DNA of 64,000 nucleotides from CAZGAQ01 sp964523405 (GTDB taxonomy: Bacteria > Planctomycetota > Phycisphaerae > UBA1845 > Fen-1342): assembly GCA_964523405.1 (NCBI GenBank), contig CAZGAQ010000010.1, forward strand, positions 62,001-126,000. Direction: 5' to 3'. The notes beneath the pieces are model-generated. The model made no database searches and was not told the origin of the DNA. It saw nothing but the letters and a program-made list of their open reading frames with translations. The stretch's first letter is position 1. The number at the start of each line of letters is the position of its first letter. The translations under genes were made by a program, and so were the position numbers. This document shows positions 1 through 8,705 of this stretch, piece after piece.

Positions 1-1154
1 TCGCGCTGGCGGATGATCCGATTGGTGACCAGCACCGCGGTGTCGGCGTGGCAGCGGAAGCAGACCTCGTAGTAGTACGTGGCCCGCTCGATCTGCAGAC
101 CGGAGAGGGTCACACCAGGCACTTCGCGCAGGCTGTTCGGGATGAACGGACCCGGGGCGGAGACGCCCAAGGCGCCGGTGAGCGGCGCGGCCGCGGCGGC
201 GTGGGGGTTGTGGCAGTCGGTGCAATCGACCGTGCGAGTCGTGGCGCGGCGGTTCTCCGGCGGGCGGCGGTGCTCGCGGAAGCGGCTCAGGCGGTGGCCG
301 GAGCGCTGGTCCATGACGGCCTGCACGTTGGGGGCGTCGAGGCCGTTGTGACAATCCAGGCAGAGCTGCGACGGCCGATCGTAGAGGAGCTGCTCGCGGT
401 AGGGGGCGCTATGCGGCAGATGGCACGAGCGGCACGCGTTGTCCGCCAGGGACGAGTAGGGGAGTTGCTGCCCGAGGGACACGGTCGGCGGCACGCGCCG
501 CGGGCTGTGGGCGTGGGCGCTGAGGTCCCAGCCGCGGAGCTGGTGGCAGGTGTTGCACAGGGTGCCTGCGCGGTCGGTGATGCGCAGGAAGTTGCCGAGC
601 GAATCGTTGTGGGGATCGTGGCATGCGGTGCACTCGAGCTCGCCGCGCTCGCCCAGCTTGATGCGGTGGTCGACGAGTTCGGGGGCACGGAGTTGATTGT
701 CGCGGTTGGACAGGGTGCGGTCGTAGCGGAAGCCGATCGGGTGATCGTCGGAGAGGTCGGTCGTGAGGTTGGATGGCCCGGACGGTATGAACGGGTGCGT
801 CATCGGGATCGGGTCGGTGATCGGCCGATTCAGCGTCAGGCCGAGGGCGATGGTGCCGTCGTGGCAGCTCAGGCACAGCTTGCTTGCGGGGCCGGGCTGC
901 GTGACGCGGGCGTCCGTCGTCGGGCTGCGATAGATGCGATAGTAGCTGGTTGGATTGTGGCGGTTCCACAGCGGGGCCGCGGGGCTCGCATTGTGCGGCG
1001 TATGGCAGAAGATGCAGACCTGCGTCTCGTTGACGGCGCGGATGGGGCCGGGGCCCCAGCACGACAGGTCGTGCTGGGAGTTCACGATGGACTCGTCCGC
1101 GCGGGCGGTGCTGGCCGCCAGGACGAGGCTCAGCGTCCACACAACCCGTCTCAT
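1..1154 (-). CDS. Octaheme (or larger) c-type cytochrome, 3' end cut by the window edge
   Basis: An exported multihaem cytochrome c, reading leftward and open to base 1 (384 codons seen). It starts at ATG 1154 with a short signal peptide (MRRVVWTLSLVLAASTARA). Eight CxxCH motifs are visible: CIFCH, CLSCH, CTACH, CNTCH, CRSCH, CLDCH, CTDCH and CFRCH. Several are followed by TPHN, DPHN, LPHS or NPHA, the pattern of the doubled-CXXCH cytochrome family. Its start overlaps the stop of the NHL lipoprotein gene by 4 nt (ATGA), so the two are probably translationally coupled downstream of the beta-barrel gene. Role inferred: periplasmic or surface electron carrier. The haem count is a minimum because the C-terminus lies outside the window. 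Confidence 0.93.
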   Translation of the reverse strand, partial: MRRVVWTLSLVLAASTARADESIVNSQHDLSCWGPGPIRAVNETQVCIFCHTPHNASPAAPLWNRHNPTSYYRIYRSPTTDARVTQPGPASKLCLSCHDGTIALGLTLNRPITDPIPMTHPFIPSGPSNLTTDLSDDHPIGFRYDRTLSNRDNQLRAPELVDHRIKLGERGELECTACHDPHNDSLGNFLRITDRAGTLCNTCHQLRGWDLSAHAHSPRRVPPTVSLGQQLPYSSLADNACRSCHLPHSAPYREQLLYDRPSQLCLDCHNGLDAPNVQAVMDQRSGHRLSRFREHRRPPENRRATTRTVDCTDCHNPHAAAAAPLTGALGVSAPGPFIPNSLREVPGVTLSGLQIERATYYYEVCFRCHADTAVLVTNRIIRQR

Positions 1155-2296
1155 GGCGCTTGCTCCGAGTTCGAGTGTCGGCCATCGTCGCCCGCGGCGT
1201 CCTGCGGGGGCGCGGTGGGCGTGGTCGGCGCGGCTTCCGGCAAGTACTGGAAGACCTGCACGCGGGCATTGTAGCTGTCGGCGATCCAGATGCGGTCGCG
1301 CGCATCGATGGTGATGCCGGCCGGCACGGCGAATTCGCCGGGGCCGGAGCCTTCGTGGCCCCAGGCCAGGAGGAGTTGTCCGCGGGCAGTGAAGATCTGG
1401 ATGTTCTCGAACTGATTGTCGAGGACGTACACATGGCCGGCCGAATCGAGGGCCACGTCGCGCGGGCGGGCGAAGTTGCCGGCAGCATCGCCTTTTGTGC
1501 CGAAAGCGGTCACGGGAGCAAGTCCGGCGTCGAAGATCTGCACGCGAAAGTTCATCGCATCCACGACGACGAGGCCGACGCCCGCGTGCCACGCAAGTGC
1601 GGTGGGGAAGTTGAACTGGCCCGGGTCGGTGCCGCGGGCGCCGAAGCGCCGGAGCAGCGCTGTGAAATCGCGGGTCTCGAAGCACGCGTGGGCGGCCGCA
1701 TCCGCCAGCCACCAGGTTTGCGTCTCGTGATTCCAGGTGATGGCGACCGGAGCGGTGAGCTCTGGCCACCGGTGCGTGCCGCGCCACTGGCCGGTGAGGT
1801 CGAACGCGTCCACGGCGCCGCGCGTGCGGTCGACCACGGCGAGCTGGTTGTTGCCGATCGCGAGGTCAAGTGGCATCCGCAGCGGGTCCTGGGGATTACC
1901 GCGCAAGGCGACGTAACGGCGCTGGTCCAGATCGAGCAGGTGGACGACGCCCAGGCCCGGGTCGGCGACGAAGACGCGCTCGCCGTGCACCGCGACGGCG
2001 GTCGGGCGCGAAAAGGCGACGACGGATCGCGGACCGGCCAAGGCCTCCTGGACGGCGTCCCAGCCGGTGGGGCGGATGTCAAGATCCTGCTCGCCGTGCA
2101 GGGCGCCGAGGTAGCGAATGCGCGGCGTGTCCGGCGGGGGCGGCCAGACCCGGGGCGGCTGTACCGCGGGGAAGATGGGGCGCGGGGCGGTCTGGCAGCC
2201 GGCGACCAGCGCGGCGAGCGCCAGGGCGAGTACGGCCGCCCCGATGCGGCAGATCGCCGCGGCCGGCCCGGTCAGCGCGGGGGTGGCGCGGCTCAT
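1151..2296 (-). CDS. NHL-repeat beta-propeller lipoprotein
   Basis: 381 residues. The N-terminus has a hydrophobic stretch ending in a lipobox-like LVAGC near residue 34, so it is probably a lipoprotein. The rest is about five or six NHL blades, recognisable from repeated phrases such as RPTAVAVHGERVFVADPG, RPRDVALDSAGHVYVLDN and AVPAGITIDARDRIWIADS. This is the usual six-bladed propeller, which binds proteins or other ligands and is not itself catalytic. It starts at ATG 2296 with AAGGAG about 8 nt upstream. It overlaps the beta-barrel gene before it and the cytochrome gene after it by 4 nt each. NHL proteins are common neighbours of extracellular cytochromes, so an assembly or scaffold role is a reasonable inference. 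Confidence 0.9.
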   Translation of the reverse strand: MSRATPALTGPAAAICRIGAAVLALALAALVAGCQTAPRPIFPAVQPPRVWPPPPDTPRIRYLGALHGEQDLDIRPTGWDAVQEALAGPRSVVAFSRPTAVAVHGERVFVADPGLGVVHLLDLDQRRYVALRGNPQDPLRMPLDLAIGNNQLAVVDRTRGAVDAFDLTGQWRGTHRWPELTAPVAITWNHETQTWWLADAAAHACFETRDFTALLRRFGARGTDPGQFNFPTALAWHAGVGLVVVDAMNFRVQIFDAGLAPVTAFGTKGDAAGNFARPRDVALDSAGHVYVLDNQFENIQIFTARGQLLLAWGHEGSGPGEFAVPAGITIDARDRIWIADSYNARVQVFQYLPEAAPTTPTAPPQDAAGDDGRHSNSEQAP

Positions 2297-4410
2297 CGCG
2301 GCGGCTCCTTGGCGATGACCGGGATGTCACGGCGCAACTTGATCCAGAAGGACATGCTGTTGTCGGACGAGCCCGTGAGGTCGAGCAGGTCGTACTCCGC
2401 CTCGAAGCGGAGCGAGAAGAGGCCGATCTTCCAGTCGAGCGCGGCCGTCAGGTCGACGCCGTTGGTCGTGCCGTACAGGCCGTCGTCCTCGTAGCGGTAC
2501 ATGGCGCTCGCGTTGGCCTCGAGGTCGCGCGCCAGGACGTAGCGATACGTCGTGCCCAGGTCCAGCAGGAACGAGTCGCGCGCCGGCTGGTCGTCCGCGC
2601 CGCGGAACCAGAACTGCGAGAGATTCGCCTTGCCGTCGAGCTGCTGGTTCGCCTTCTGCCACATCACCCAGTCGCCGTTGCCGTGCACGGCCTGGTACGG
2701 GTCGATGGAGTCGTCGTTGTACTCGTATTCGAGGCCGACGGACCAGCGCTTCTGCCGGTACGTTGCCCCCATTCGCTGGCGGTTGATGTTGCGGTCGCGG
2801 TAGTTGAGAAAACGCTCGTTCTGGGTGCTCTCGTCCTGCAGCGTGGCGGCGTAGTAAGGCGACAGGCCCCCCTTGAAATCCTGCTGCAGGCGGACGTCGA
2901 AGCGGTCGCGATTGACGCTGAAGTTGTCGTTGACCTGGTAGGTGTAGCTGACGAGCACGGTCTGACCGTCGACGATGGCACCGGTGGGCACGCGGCGCAG
3001 GGCGGTGTAGCGGCCGAGGCGGATGGGGACCCAGTCGCGCCCGGACAGATAGGTGCGTGAGCGGTTGGCGTCGGTGACGACGAGGCTGAGCCAGTCGACA
3101 TCGCGCTGTGCGAGGTAAGCAGAGAGCGGGTCGCGGAAGGTCACGGACTCGGCGATGACGATGCCGCGGCGCTGGCCGTCGTGCGAATCGCTGGAGGCGT
3201 GGTTGTAGGACGCGTTGGCGGACAAGCGGCCCAGGGCGTTCTCCTGACTGAAGGCGAGGTTCGCGAGGCCGCCGATCTCGCCGTAGTCGGCGTTTTCGTC
3301 GGCCTGGTGCTGCAGGCCGTAGACCTGGAAGGTCGAGGTGAGCACGTCGCCCCATTGATGGGTCGCCCCGACTTCGCCGCGCCAGGTTGCCGTGGTGAGC
3401 TCCTGGAACGAGTCGCGCAGATACTGAAACGCGTAGTTGGTCGCCAGTGCCCGAGTGTGCTGCAGGCGCAGCCGAGAGGAGAACTCGGTCTCGTCGCGGG
3501 CGAGATCGCCGTCCTCATCCTGGTAGCGGAGGAGGTTCTCCCAGGAGCTCTTGTCATTCTCGCCGAAGCGCAGGACATGATTCAGGGTAATGTAGTTCCG
3601 GGTTGTATTGAACTTGGTCTTCGTGCCGGAGTACTGCTCGTTGCGATCGGTGTACTCATAGTCCAGGCGGATCGAGTGGTTCCTGGCGATCTGCCAGGTG
3701 GCCTCGTAGCGGAACGTGTCATCGCCGCGCTTCTCGTCGTCTTTCAGACTGCGGGTACGGCTGGTCAGCGTGTCCCAGACGTGCTCGAATGACCAACGCA
3801 TCGGGAAAGTCGCATCATTGAGGTACAGGTTGCCGCCGTAGCGTTCGCGCGTGCGGTCGAGACTGGGCTGGAAGGCGCGGGGCACGCGGGAATCCAGTTG
3901 CTGGGCGAACACGTCGCCGGAGAGCTTGCCGCGCGGCAGCAGGGTCAGGCCCACGTCGTATTCGAGTACGTTCCCGTGCGGATTCTCGTGCTGGTCGGGG
4001 CCGCGCCGGTGCTCTTCGAAGCGCTCCTGCGACAAGCCCCAGCGGGCGGCCGCATTGAAGAGGGCCACCTTCTCGTCAAAGAGCGCGCCGGAGCTGCGCA
4101 GGCCCAGCGTCTCTTCGAGGCGGAAGTCACGGTTGGTCTGCTTCTGATCGACTCGCACGAGACCGCGGCTGTCGACGGACGTGCGGCGCTGATCAAAGGA
4201 GCCGTCGAACCCGAGATCGAGCGTGAACTCGCTGAGCTCCAGCAGGTTCTTGAGGGGTGGCGGGGAGGCGGGCGGATTCGCGTCGGCGGCGGGTTGCGTG
4301 GTCGGCTGGGACGCGGCGACTTCGACCGGCTGCGATGCGGGTTGGCTCGGCGCGCCCACGCAGGCGCACCCCCATCCGATCACGCCAGCAAGCACATAGC
4401 TGCGCCACAT
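2293..4410 (-). CDS. Predicted outer-membrane beta-barrel (porin-like) protein of the cytochrome operon
   Basis: 705 residues, starting at ATG 4410. After a signal peptide there is a low-complexity S/T-Q-P linker (QPASQPVEVAASQPTTQP). The remainder is rich in alternating aromatic and charged strands without long hydrophobic helices, for example SWENLLRYQDEDGDL and RWSVGLEYEYNDDS, as in a large outer-membrane barrel. It is similar in size to MtrB/PioB barrels that sheath a multihaem cytochrome, but I see no N-terminal CxxC and would not assign it to that family from sequence alone. It is the first gene of a leftward operon with the NHL lipoprotein and the 8-haem cytochrome, which supports a trans-outer-membrane electron conduit. 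Confidence 0.8.
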   Translation of the reverse strand: MWRSYVLAGVIGWGCACVGAPSQPASQPVEVAASQPTTQPAADANPPASPPPLKNLLELSEFTLDLGFDGSFDQRRTSVDSRGLVRVDQKQTNRDFRLEETLGLRSSGALFDEKVALFNAAARWGLSQERFEEHRRGPDQHENPHGNVLEYDVGLTLLPRGKLSGDVFAQQLDSRVPRAFQPSLDRTRERYGGNLYLNDATFPMRWSFEHVWDTLTSRTRSLKDDEKRGDDTFRYEATWQIARNHSIRLDYEYTDRNEQYSGTKTKFNTTRNYITLNHVLRFGENDKSSWENLLRYQDEDGDLARDETEFSSRLRLQHTRALATNYAFQYLRDSFQELTTATWRGEVGATHQWGDVLTSTFQVYGLQHQADENADYGEIGGLANLAFSQENALGRLSANASYNHASSDSHDGQRRGIVIAESVTFRDPLSAYLAQRDVDWLSLVVTDANRSRTYLSGRDWVPIRLGRYTALRRVPTGAIVDGQTVLVSYTYQVNDNFSVNRDRFDVRLQQDFKGGLSPYYAATLQDESTQNERFLNYRDRNINRQRMGATYRQKRWSVGLEYEYNDDSIDPYQAVHGNGDWVMWQKANQQLDGKANLSQFWFRGADDQPARDSFLLDLGTTYRYVLARDLEANASAMYRYEDDGLYGTTNGVDLTAALDWKIGLFSLRFEAEYDLLDLTGSSDNSMSFWIKLRRDIPVIAKEPPR

Positions 4411-4515
4411 AGACCTGGCCGAAATGAAGCCGCGACCGCGAGCAACCTCTGACGACGCAAGCTAGCGGCCGCGGCCCGACGTGTCCAGCGCGCGCGGGAC
4501 CTTTGGGCAGATATG

Positions 4516-4544
4516 TTGTGAAAGGCCCGAGCGGCCGCTATAGT
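4516..4544 (+). promoter_or_regulatory. Sigma-70-type promoter for the rightward cytochrome genes
   Basis: TTGTGA at 4516-4521 and TATAGT at 4539-4544 are separated by 17 nt. The -10 matches consensus at five of six positions and the -35 at four. It lies 43 nt upstream of the tetrahaem cytochrome start and within the 177-nt divergent region shared with the beta-barrel gene. Confidence 0.6.
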
Positions 4545-4587
4545 CTTGCCTTCCGACCGCACGTTGCTGGTGTTCAGGAGCGACGCC

Positions 4588-5316
4588 ATGTCTGCCGGAT
4601 GGCCCATGTATTTGCGACGCGCCTGGCCTGTCGCGCTGGTGGCGGCCCTGGCGGTCAGCCTGCTCGTGGCGCAGGACGCGCCCCCCGCCCCGTCCCCGCC
4701 GGCGACGCAACCCGCGACGCAGCCGGCCCCCAGCGCGGCGGAGCCCCATCCGCCGTCCGCAGCGCCGTGGGAGGACGAAGCCTCGCCGCTGCAGCCCCGC
4801 GCTCACCTGTTGAGCGGGCTGATCGGCAGCAAGCACGACTTCACGCACGGCGGCCGAAGCGGACGCGATCTGTGCCTGCCCTGCCATACCCCGCACCTGG
4901 TATCGCCGCCGCCGACCGGTCTGGACCGGCAGCCGACGAAGACGCAGCCGCTGCGTCCGTACCAGACGGCGGGAGCCGTGCTGGACGGCTGGTCGCTGTT
5001 GTGCCTGGGTTGCCACGACGGAGTGACGGCACCCGATGTGTACTCGTCGGGCCACGCCACGACGATTGCCGCGCAGCTCGGCCGCTCCTCCCTGGGCAGC
5101 CGCGGTCTGCGCAGCCACCCGGTGGGCGTGAAGTATCCGCGGGGCGACGAGCGCTATCAGCCGCCGCTGGCGGTTGAGGCCGCCGGGCTGGTCATGCCGG
5201 ACGGCCGCATCCAGTGCGCGACCTGCCACGACGCGCACAACACGAACGGTCACGCCGGCCTGCTGCGGATGTCCAATGAGCGAAGCAGGATGTGCCTGAC
5301 ATGCCATCGGCTCTAG
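4588..5316 (+). CDS. Tetraheme c-type cytochrome
   Basis: 242 residues. The chosen start is ATG 4588, preceded by AGGAG with 7-nt spacing; an in-frame ATG at 4546 lies too close to the promoter and would spoil the signal peptide. The signal helix is followed by a linker PATQPATQPAP. Four CxxCH motifs are present: CLPCHTPH, CLGCH, CATCHDAHN and CLTCH at the very C-terminus. The spacing resembles the doubled-CXXCH cytochromes of the neighbouring genes. The end overlaps the start of the next gene by 25 nt, so the two are cotranscribed. Likely a small periplasmic electron shuttle; the redox partner is not evident from sequence. Confidence 0.9.
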   Translation: MSAGWPMYLRRAWPVALVAALAVSLLVAQDAPPAPSPPATQPATQPAPSAAEPHPPSAAPWEDEASPLQPRAHLLSGLIGSKHDFTHGGRSGRDLCLPCHTPHLVSPPPTGLDRQPTKTQPLRPYQTAGAVLDGWSLLCLGCHDGVTAPDVYSSGHATTIAAQLGRSSLGSRGLRSHPVGVKYPRGDERYQPPLAVEAAGLVMPDGRIQCATCHDAHNTNGHAGLLRMSNERSRMCLTCHRL

Positions 5317-7361
5317 TGCAGTTACGTGCGGCGCGCCGGTGGCGGGTCGGGGCCGGTGGGGTGGCCGGACTGGCCGCGCTGGTTGCCGGGGCCGCGCTGC
5401 TGGCGGCCACGGGATGCCACGACCAGTTCCGCGCGTCGGCACAGCGGGCGGGCAACGTGTACCCCGCGGAGCCGCAGTCGCCGAAAGTCATCGCGCTGGG
5501 GACGCTGCGCGGGGCGGCGGCGCCGACGCAGGCCGAAGTGGACCTGACGATGTTCATGTTCGGGGCTCCGCCGCCGCCGCCGCTGGCGCTGGCGAATCCG
5601 ACGAGCATCGCCGTACACGAGAACTATGCCCTCGTGTGCGATGCCACACTGGACACGGTGTATCGCTGGGAGCTGGGCACAGATCGCGTGAGCGTGCAGG
5701 CCTTGGCGCCACCCCCTGAGCGGCCCTTCGCACTCGACGTGGCACCATCTGGCGAGCTGCTGCTGTGTGATCACCGCGGCGTGTGGCGCTACAGCGCCGG
5801 GGGCAGCGCGTTGAACGGCTATCAACTGCCTGACGGCCCATTTCGTCCCGGTGGGGTCGTCGCGCTCGGCGAACGCGTGTGGGTTACGAACGTGGCGCAG
5901 CACCGCATCGAAATGTTCACGCTGGCAGGGCAGTATGTCGGCGCCCTCGGCGGGCGTGATCGCACGACGCTGCAGTTTGCCCTGCCGCGCAGCCTGGCCC
6001 GCACGCCGGACGGCCACGTCTGCGTGGTGGACCTGCTGAACAACCGCGTACAAGTGCTGACCACGGATGGCTCCTGGGTCCGCAACGTCGGACAGCCCGG
6101 TGACGCGCCCGGCACATTTGGGCGGCCCAAGGACGTGGCCGTCGCGCCCGACGGCACGATCTTTGTTACCGACGCCTTCTCGCAGCGCGTCCACGCATTC
6201 TCCGCCGACGGCAAGCCGTTGCTGGCGTTCGGCGAGCCGGGCACGGGCGGTGGCGCCCTGACGCTGCCGAACGGCGTGGCCGTCACGACCGTCAAGCCGC
6301 CGCCGCTGCTGCCGCCCGCCGCCGAGAAAGCAGCGGAGGCCGTCCTGGCGGAGCGGGTGCCCGAGTTCTATATCCTGGTGGCGGAACAACTGCAGGATCC
6401 GGGCGTGCGGGTCTATGGCTGGCTGCCGCAGCGCGCGGACGAGCAGCCGCTGCCGGCCGGGCTGGGCCTCGCGCGCAAGTGGAAGCCGCCCGCGCCCGAC
6501 CAGGTTGCCGTGGATCCGCACTGGAACGGGCAGCGCTGCACCGCGTGCCACCAGATGGATGCCGGCCGCCTGTTGCCGCTGGCCGCGGCGCGCGTGGACG
6601 AGTTGTGCCTGTCCTGCCACGACGGGCGCAAAGCGCCGGCCGATCCCCACCCGATCGGCCGCCCCGCGCAGACGGAGTTGGTGGCGACGCCGGCGACCTG
6701 GCCGACGGTCAACGGGACGATCGGTTGCCTGACCTGCCACGACATCCAGCGGCACTGTGCGCCCACGGCGCGGCGGACGACCGAGGATTACGCCTTGCTG
6801 CGCGGCTACGATCCGCAGCACCCGCAGGCCTACTGCACGCTCTGCCACAAGACCGAGGTCGGCGGCGGGCGTTTCAGCCCACACCGGCAGCGCGACGCGG
6901 CCGGCAACATCCGGCGCGACGCCTGCCTGTTCTGCCACACGGCTGCGCCGCCGGTGCCGCCCGACGGTCGGCGCCATTTTGAGCCGCACCTGCGCGTGGC
7001 GTCGTCGGAACTGTGCCGCAACTGCCACACGCCACACTGGGATCTGTCGCCGCGCGGGCATGTGGACCGGCCGGTGACGCCCCGTATTCGCGAATGGATG
7101 TTGATGCGGGAGGTGAGTGCGGCCGATCCGCAGGCATCGCCGGAAGAAGTGCAGCGGCGTGCGGACGCCCTCCAGCGTGACCCGGCGCGGCTGCCGCTGG
7201 GCGAAGGCAAGGTCACGTGCTATTCGTGCCACAATCCGCACTACCTGGGGCTGTTTCCGCCGGACACAGAGCTGGGTACGCTGGCGACGAACCCCGCCGA
7301 CCGGCAGGCCGGACTGCGGACGAACTGGATCGACCTTTGCACGGAGTGCCATCGGCGCTAG
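5292..7361 (+). CDS. NHL beta-propeller fused to octaheme cytochrome c, lipoprotein
   Basis: 689 residues. An N-terminal hydrophobic segment ends at LLAATGC, a lipobox, so the protein is probably lipid-anchored. Residues ~95-340 form NHL blades (LPRSLARTPDGHVCVVDL, RPKDVAVAPDGTIFVTDA, LPNGVAV). From about residue 415 there are eight CxxCH motifs: CTACH, CLSCH, CLTCH, CTLCH, CLFCH, CRNCH, CYSCH, CTECH, the last six residues from the C-terminus. The start could be ATG 5292 or ATG 5301. It has the same architecture as the 20-haem protein at 9612-12710 and combines in one chain the NHL and cytochrome functions that are separate genes at 1-2296. The downstream hairpin at 7362-7380 lacks a T-run. 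Confidence 0.92.
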   Translation: MPDMPSALVQLRAARRWRVGAGGVAGLAALVAGAALLAATGCHDQFRASAQRAGNVYPAEPQSPKVIALGTLRGAAAPTQAEVDLTMFMFGAPPPPPLALANPTSIAVHENYALVCDATLDTVYRWELGTDRVSVQALAPPPERPFALDVAPSGELLLCDHRGVWRYSAGGSALNGYQLPDGPFRPGGVVALGERVWVTNVAQHRIEMFTLAGQYVGALGGRDRTTLQFALPRSLARTPDGHVCVVDLLNNRVQVLTTDGSWVRNVGQPGDAPGTFGRPKDVAVAPDGTIFVTDAFSQRVHAFSADGKPLLAFGEPGTGGGALTLPNGVAVTTVKPPPLLPPAAEKAAEAVLAERVPEFYILVAEQLQDPGVRVYGWLPQRADEQPLPAGLGLARKWKPPAPDQVAVDPHWNGQRCTACHQMDAGRLLPLAAARVDELCLSCHDGRKAPADPHPIGRPAQTELVATPATWPTVNGTIGCLTCHDIQRHCAPTARRTTEDYALLRGYDPQHPQAYCTLCHKTEVGGGRFSPHRQRDAAGNIRRDACLFCHTAAPPVPPDGRRHFEPHLRVASSELCRNCHTPHWDLSPRGHVDRPVTPRIREWMLMREVSAADPQASPEEVQRRADALQRDPARLPLGEGKVTCYSCHNPHYLGLFPPDTELGTLATNPADRQAGLRTNWIDLCTECHRR

Positions 7362-7380
7362 GCCGGGGCGCGTCCCCGGC
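7362..7380 (+). other. GC-rich hairpin between cytochrome genes
   Basis: GCCGGGG (7362-7368) pairs with CCCCGGC (7374-7380) across a 5-nt loop immediately after the stop codon. No T-run follows, so it is more likely an mRNA-stability or processing element than a terminator; the next gene is 56 nt further on in the same direction. Confidence 0.4.
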
Positions 7381-7436
7381 GCGGGCGTGTGGTGCGGCCC
7401 GGCACGATACGCGTGGAACCGGACGGAGAGTGACGC

Positions 7437-8705
7437 ATGCAGCGCATCGCGATCTTCGGCGTGCTGAGCGGGCTGGTGCTCGCCCTGCTGGTGGGCTGCC
7501 CCGGCGATAACGGCGAAAGCTCAGTCCCCGGCTACCACAACACGAGCGATCCGAACAACGGCGGTGCGACGTACGTCGGCTCTTCCGCGTGCTCCGCGTG
7601 TCACCCCGGCTATGGCGACCGCATGCGGCTGCACGTCCACGCCCATGCGCTGAATCGCGTCGAAGGCGTGGCCCCCGCCTATCCGGCGGAAGCGACGACG
7701 GCAGGCGTGCCCAATCCGCCGCCGGGAAAGACCTGGACGGACATCAGCTACGTGCTCGACGGATATGCCCAGGGGGCGCTGTTCATCGATCGCAACGGCT
7801 ACGTGATGACGACTGGCGTGGACGGCGTCGCGACCCAGTACAATCTGGCCGCGGGCGCTACGGGCATCTCGGCCGGGTTTGTGCCGTACCTGCCGGGACA
7901 GGCTACGCCGCTACCGTTCTCCTACGAGATGTTTTCCCGCCGCACGACGGGGGCCCGGCCGCAGACCGCCGCCGATCCGCGCTCGCAGGAAGGTCGCCCC
8001 GGCATTCAGGGCACGTGGTCCGAGGCCGGTGTGGGCTGCGAGGCCTGTCACGGCCCCGGCTCCAAGCATGTGCCTGGGCCGCAGGCGCGCAACATCTTCG
8101 TGGACTCGACGGCGCAGACCTGCGGGCGGTGCCATACCGACGCGGGTGAGCCCAATGCGATCGTCGTGCTGGGCGGGTATCTGGGCGCTTTCGGGCAGTA
8201 TGCGGAGTTGCGGGCGAGCGGCGGCCACGCGCCGTTCAACTGCACGTTCTGCCACGACCCGCACGCGTCGACGCGGTTCGACCGCAGCCGCGGGATTCGC
8301 AACGACTGCACGGCGTGCCATCCGACCCAGAACCTCGCCTTCCACGAGGGTGTGCAGTACCAGCGGGGCACCTACACCGAGACGGTGACGTGCGTGAGCT
8401 GCCACATGCCGCTGACGGGCGTCATGTTCGCGGCCGCCGGTGCGGAGGTGGTCGGCGGCGACGGGCGGGCGGGTGACGTGCGCGGGCACATCTTCCGCAT
8501 CGATGCCCAGCATGGCAGCGTGACGCAGATGGTGACGTCCGCAGGCGACCGGGTGGCGACCGATGCGCAGGGACGGGCAGCCGTGACCCTGGACTTCGTC
8601 TGTCTGCGCTGCCACAACGGGAAGGGGAATGCGTTCCTGCTCACGCCGAGCGGGGCGACCGAAATCGCGCCGCACATGCACGTCAACGCGGGCGCGACAC
8701 CCTGA
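7437..8705 (+). CDS. Heptaheme c-type cytochrome lipoprotein
   Basis: 422 residues, starting at ATG 7437 with GGAGAG upstream. The signal peptide ends in LLVGC, a lipobox. Seven CxxCH motifs are seen: CSACH, CEACHGPGSKH, CGRCH, CTFCHDPHAS, CTACH, CVSCHMP and CLRCH. The CEACHGPGSxH and CVSCHMP segments recall the cytochrome c554/MtrA-like and DmsE-like families of periplasmic decahaem electron carriers, but with fewer haems. The insert between haems 1 and 2 (~residues 60-190) has no cysteines and may be a partner- or substrate-binding domain. Third gene of the rightward set; it ends one base before the stop of the convergent lipoprotein gene. Confidence 0.9.
   Translation: MQRIAIFGVLSGLVLALLVGCPGDNGESSVPGYHNTSDPNNGGATYVGSSACSACHPGYGDRMRLHVHAHALNRVEGVAPAYPAEATTAGVPNPPPGKTWTDISYVLDGYAQGALFIDRNGYVMTTGVDGVATQYNLAAGATGISAGFVPYLPGQATPLPFSYEMFSRRTTGARPQTAADPRSQEGRPGIQGTWSEAGVGCEACHGPGSKHVPGPQARNIFVDSTAQTCGRCHTDAGEPNAIVVLGGYLGAFGQYAELRASGGHAPFNCTFCHDPHASTRFDRSRGIRNDCTACHPTQNLAFHEGVQYQRGTYTETVTCVSCHMPLTGVMFAAAGAEVVGGDGRAGDVRGHIFRIDAQHGSVTQMVTSAGDRVATDAQGRAAVTLDFVCLRCHNGKGNAFLLTPSGATEIAPHMHVNAGATP

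Noticed and set aside
1160..2494. 444-codon + strand open frame opposite the NHL and barrel genes
   Set aside because: Composition of a shadow frame (Gly/Arg/Val), opposite genes with signal peptides and NHL motifs.
5322..7352. 676-codon minus-strand frame opposite the NHL/8-haem gene
   Set aside because: No motifs; the + strand shows eight ordered CxxCH motifs and a lipobox.
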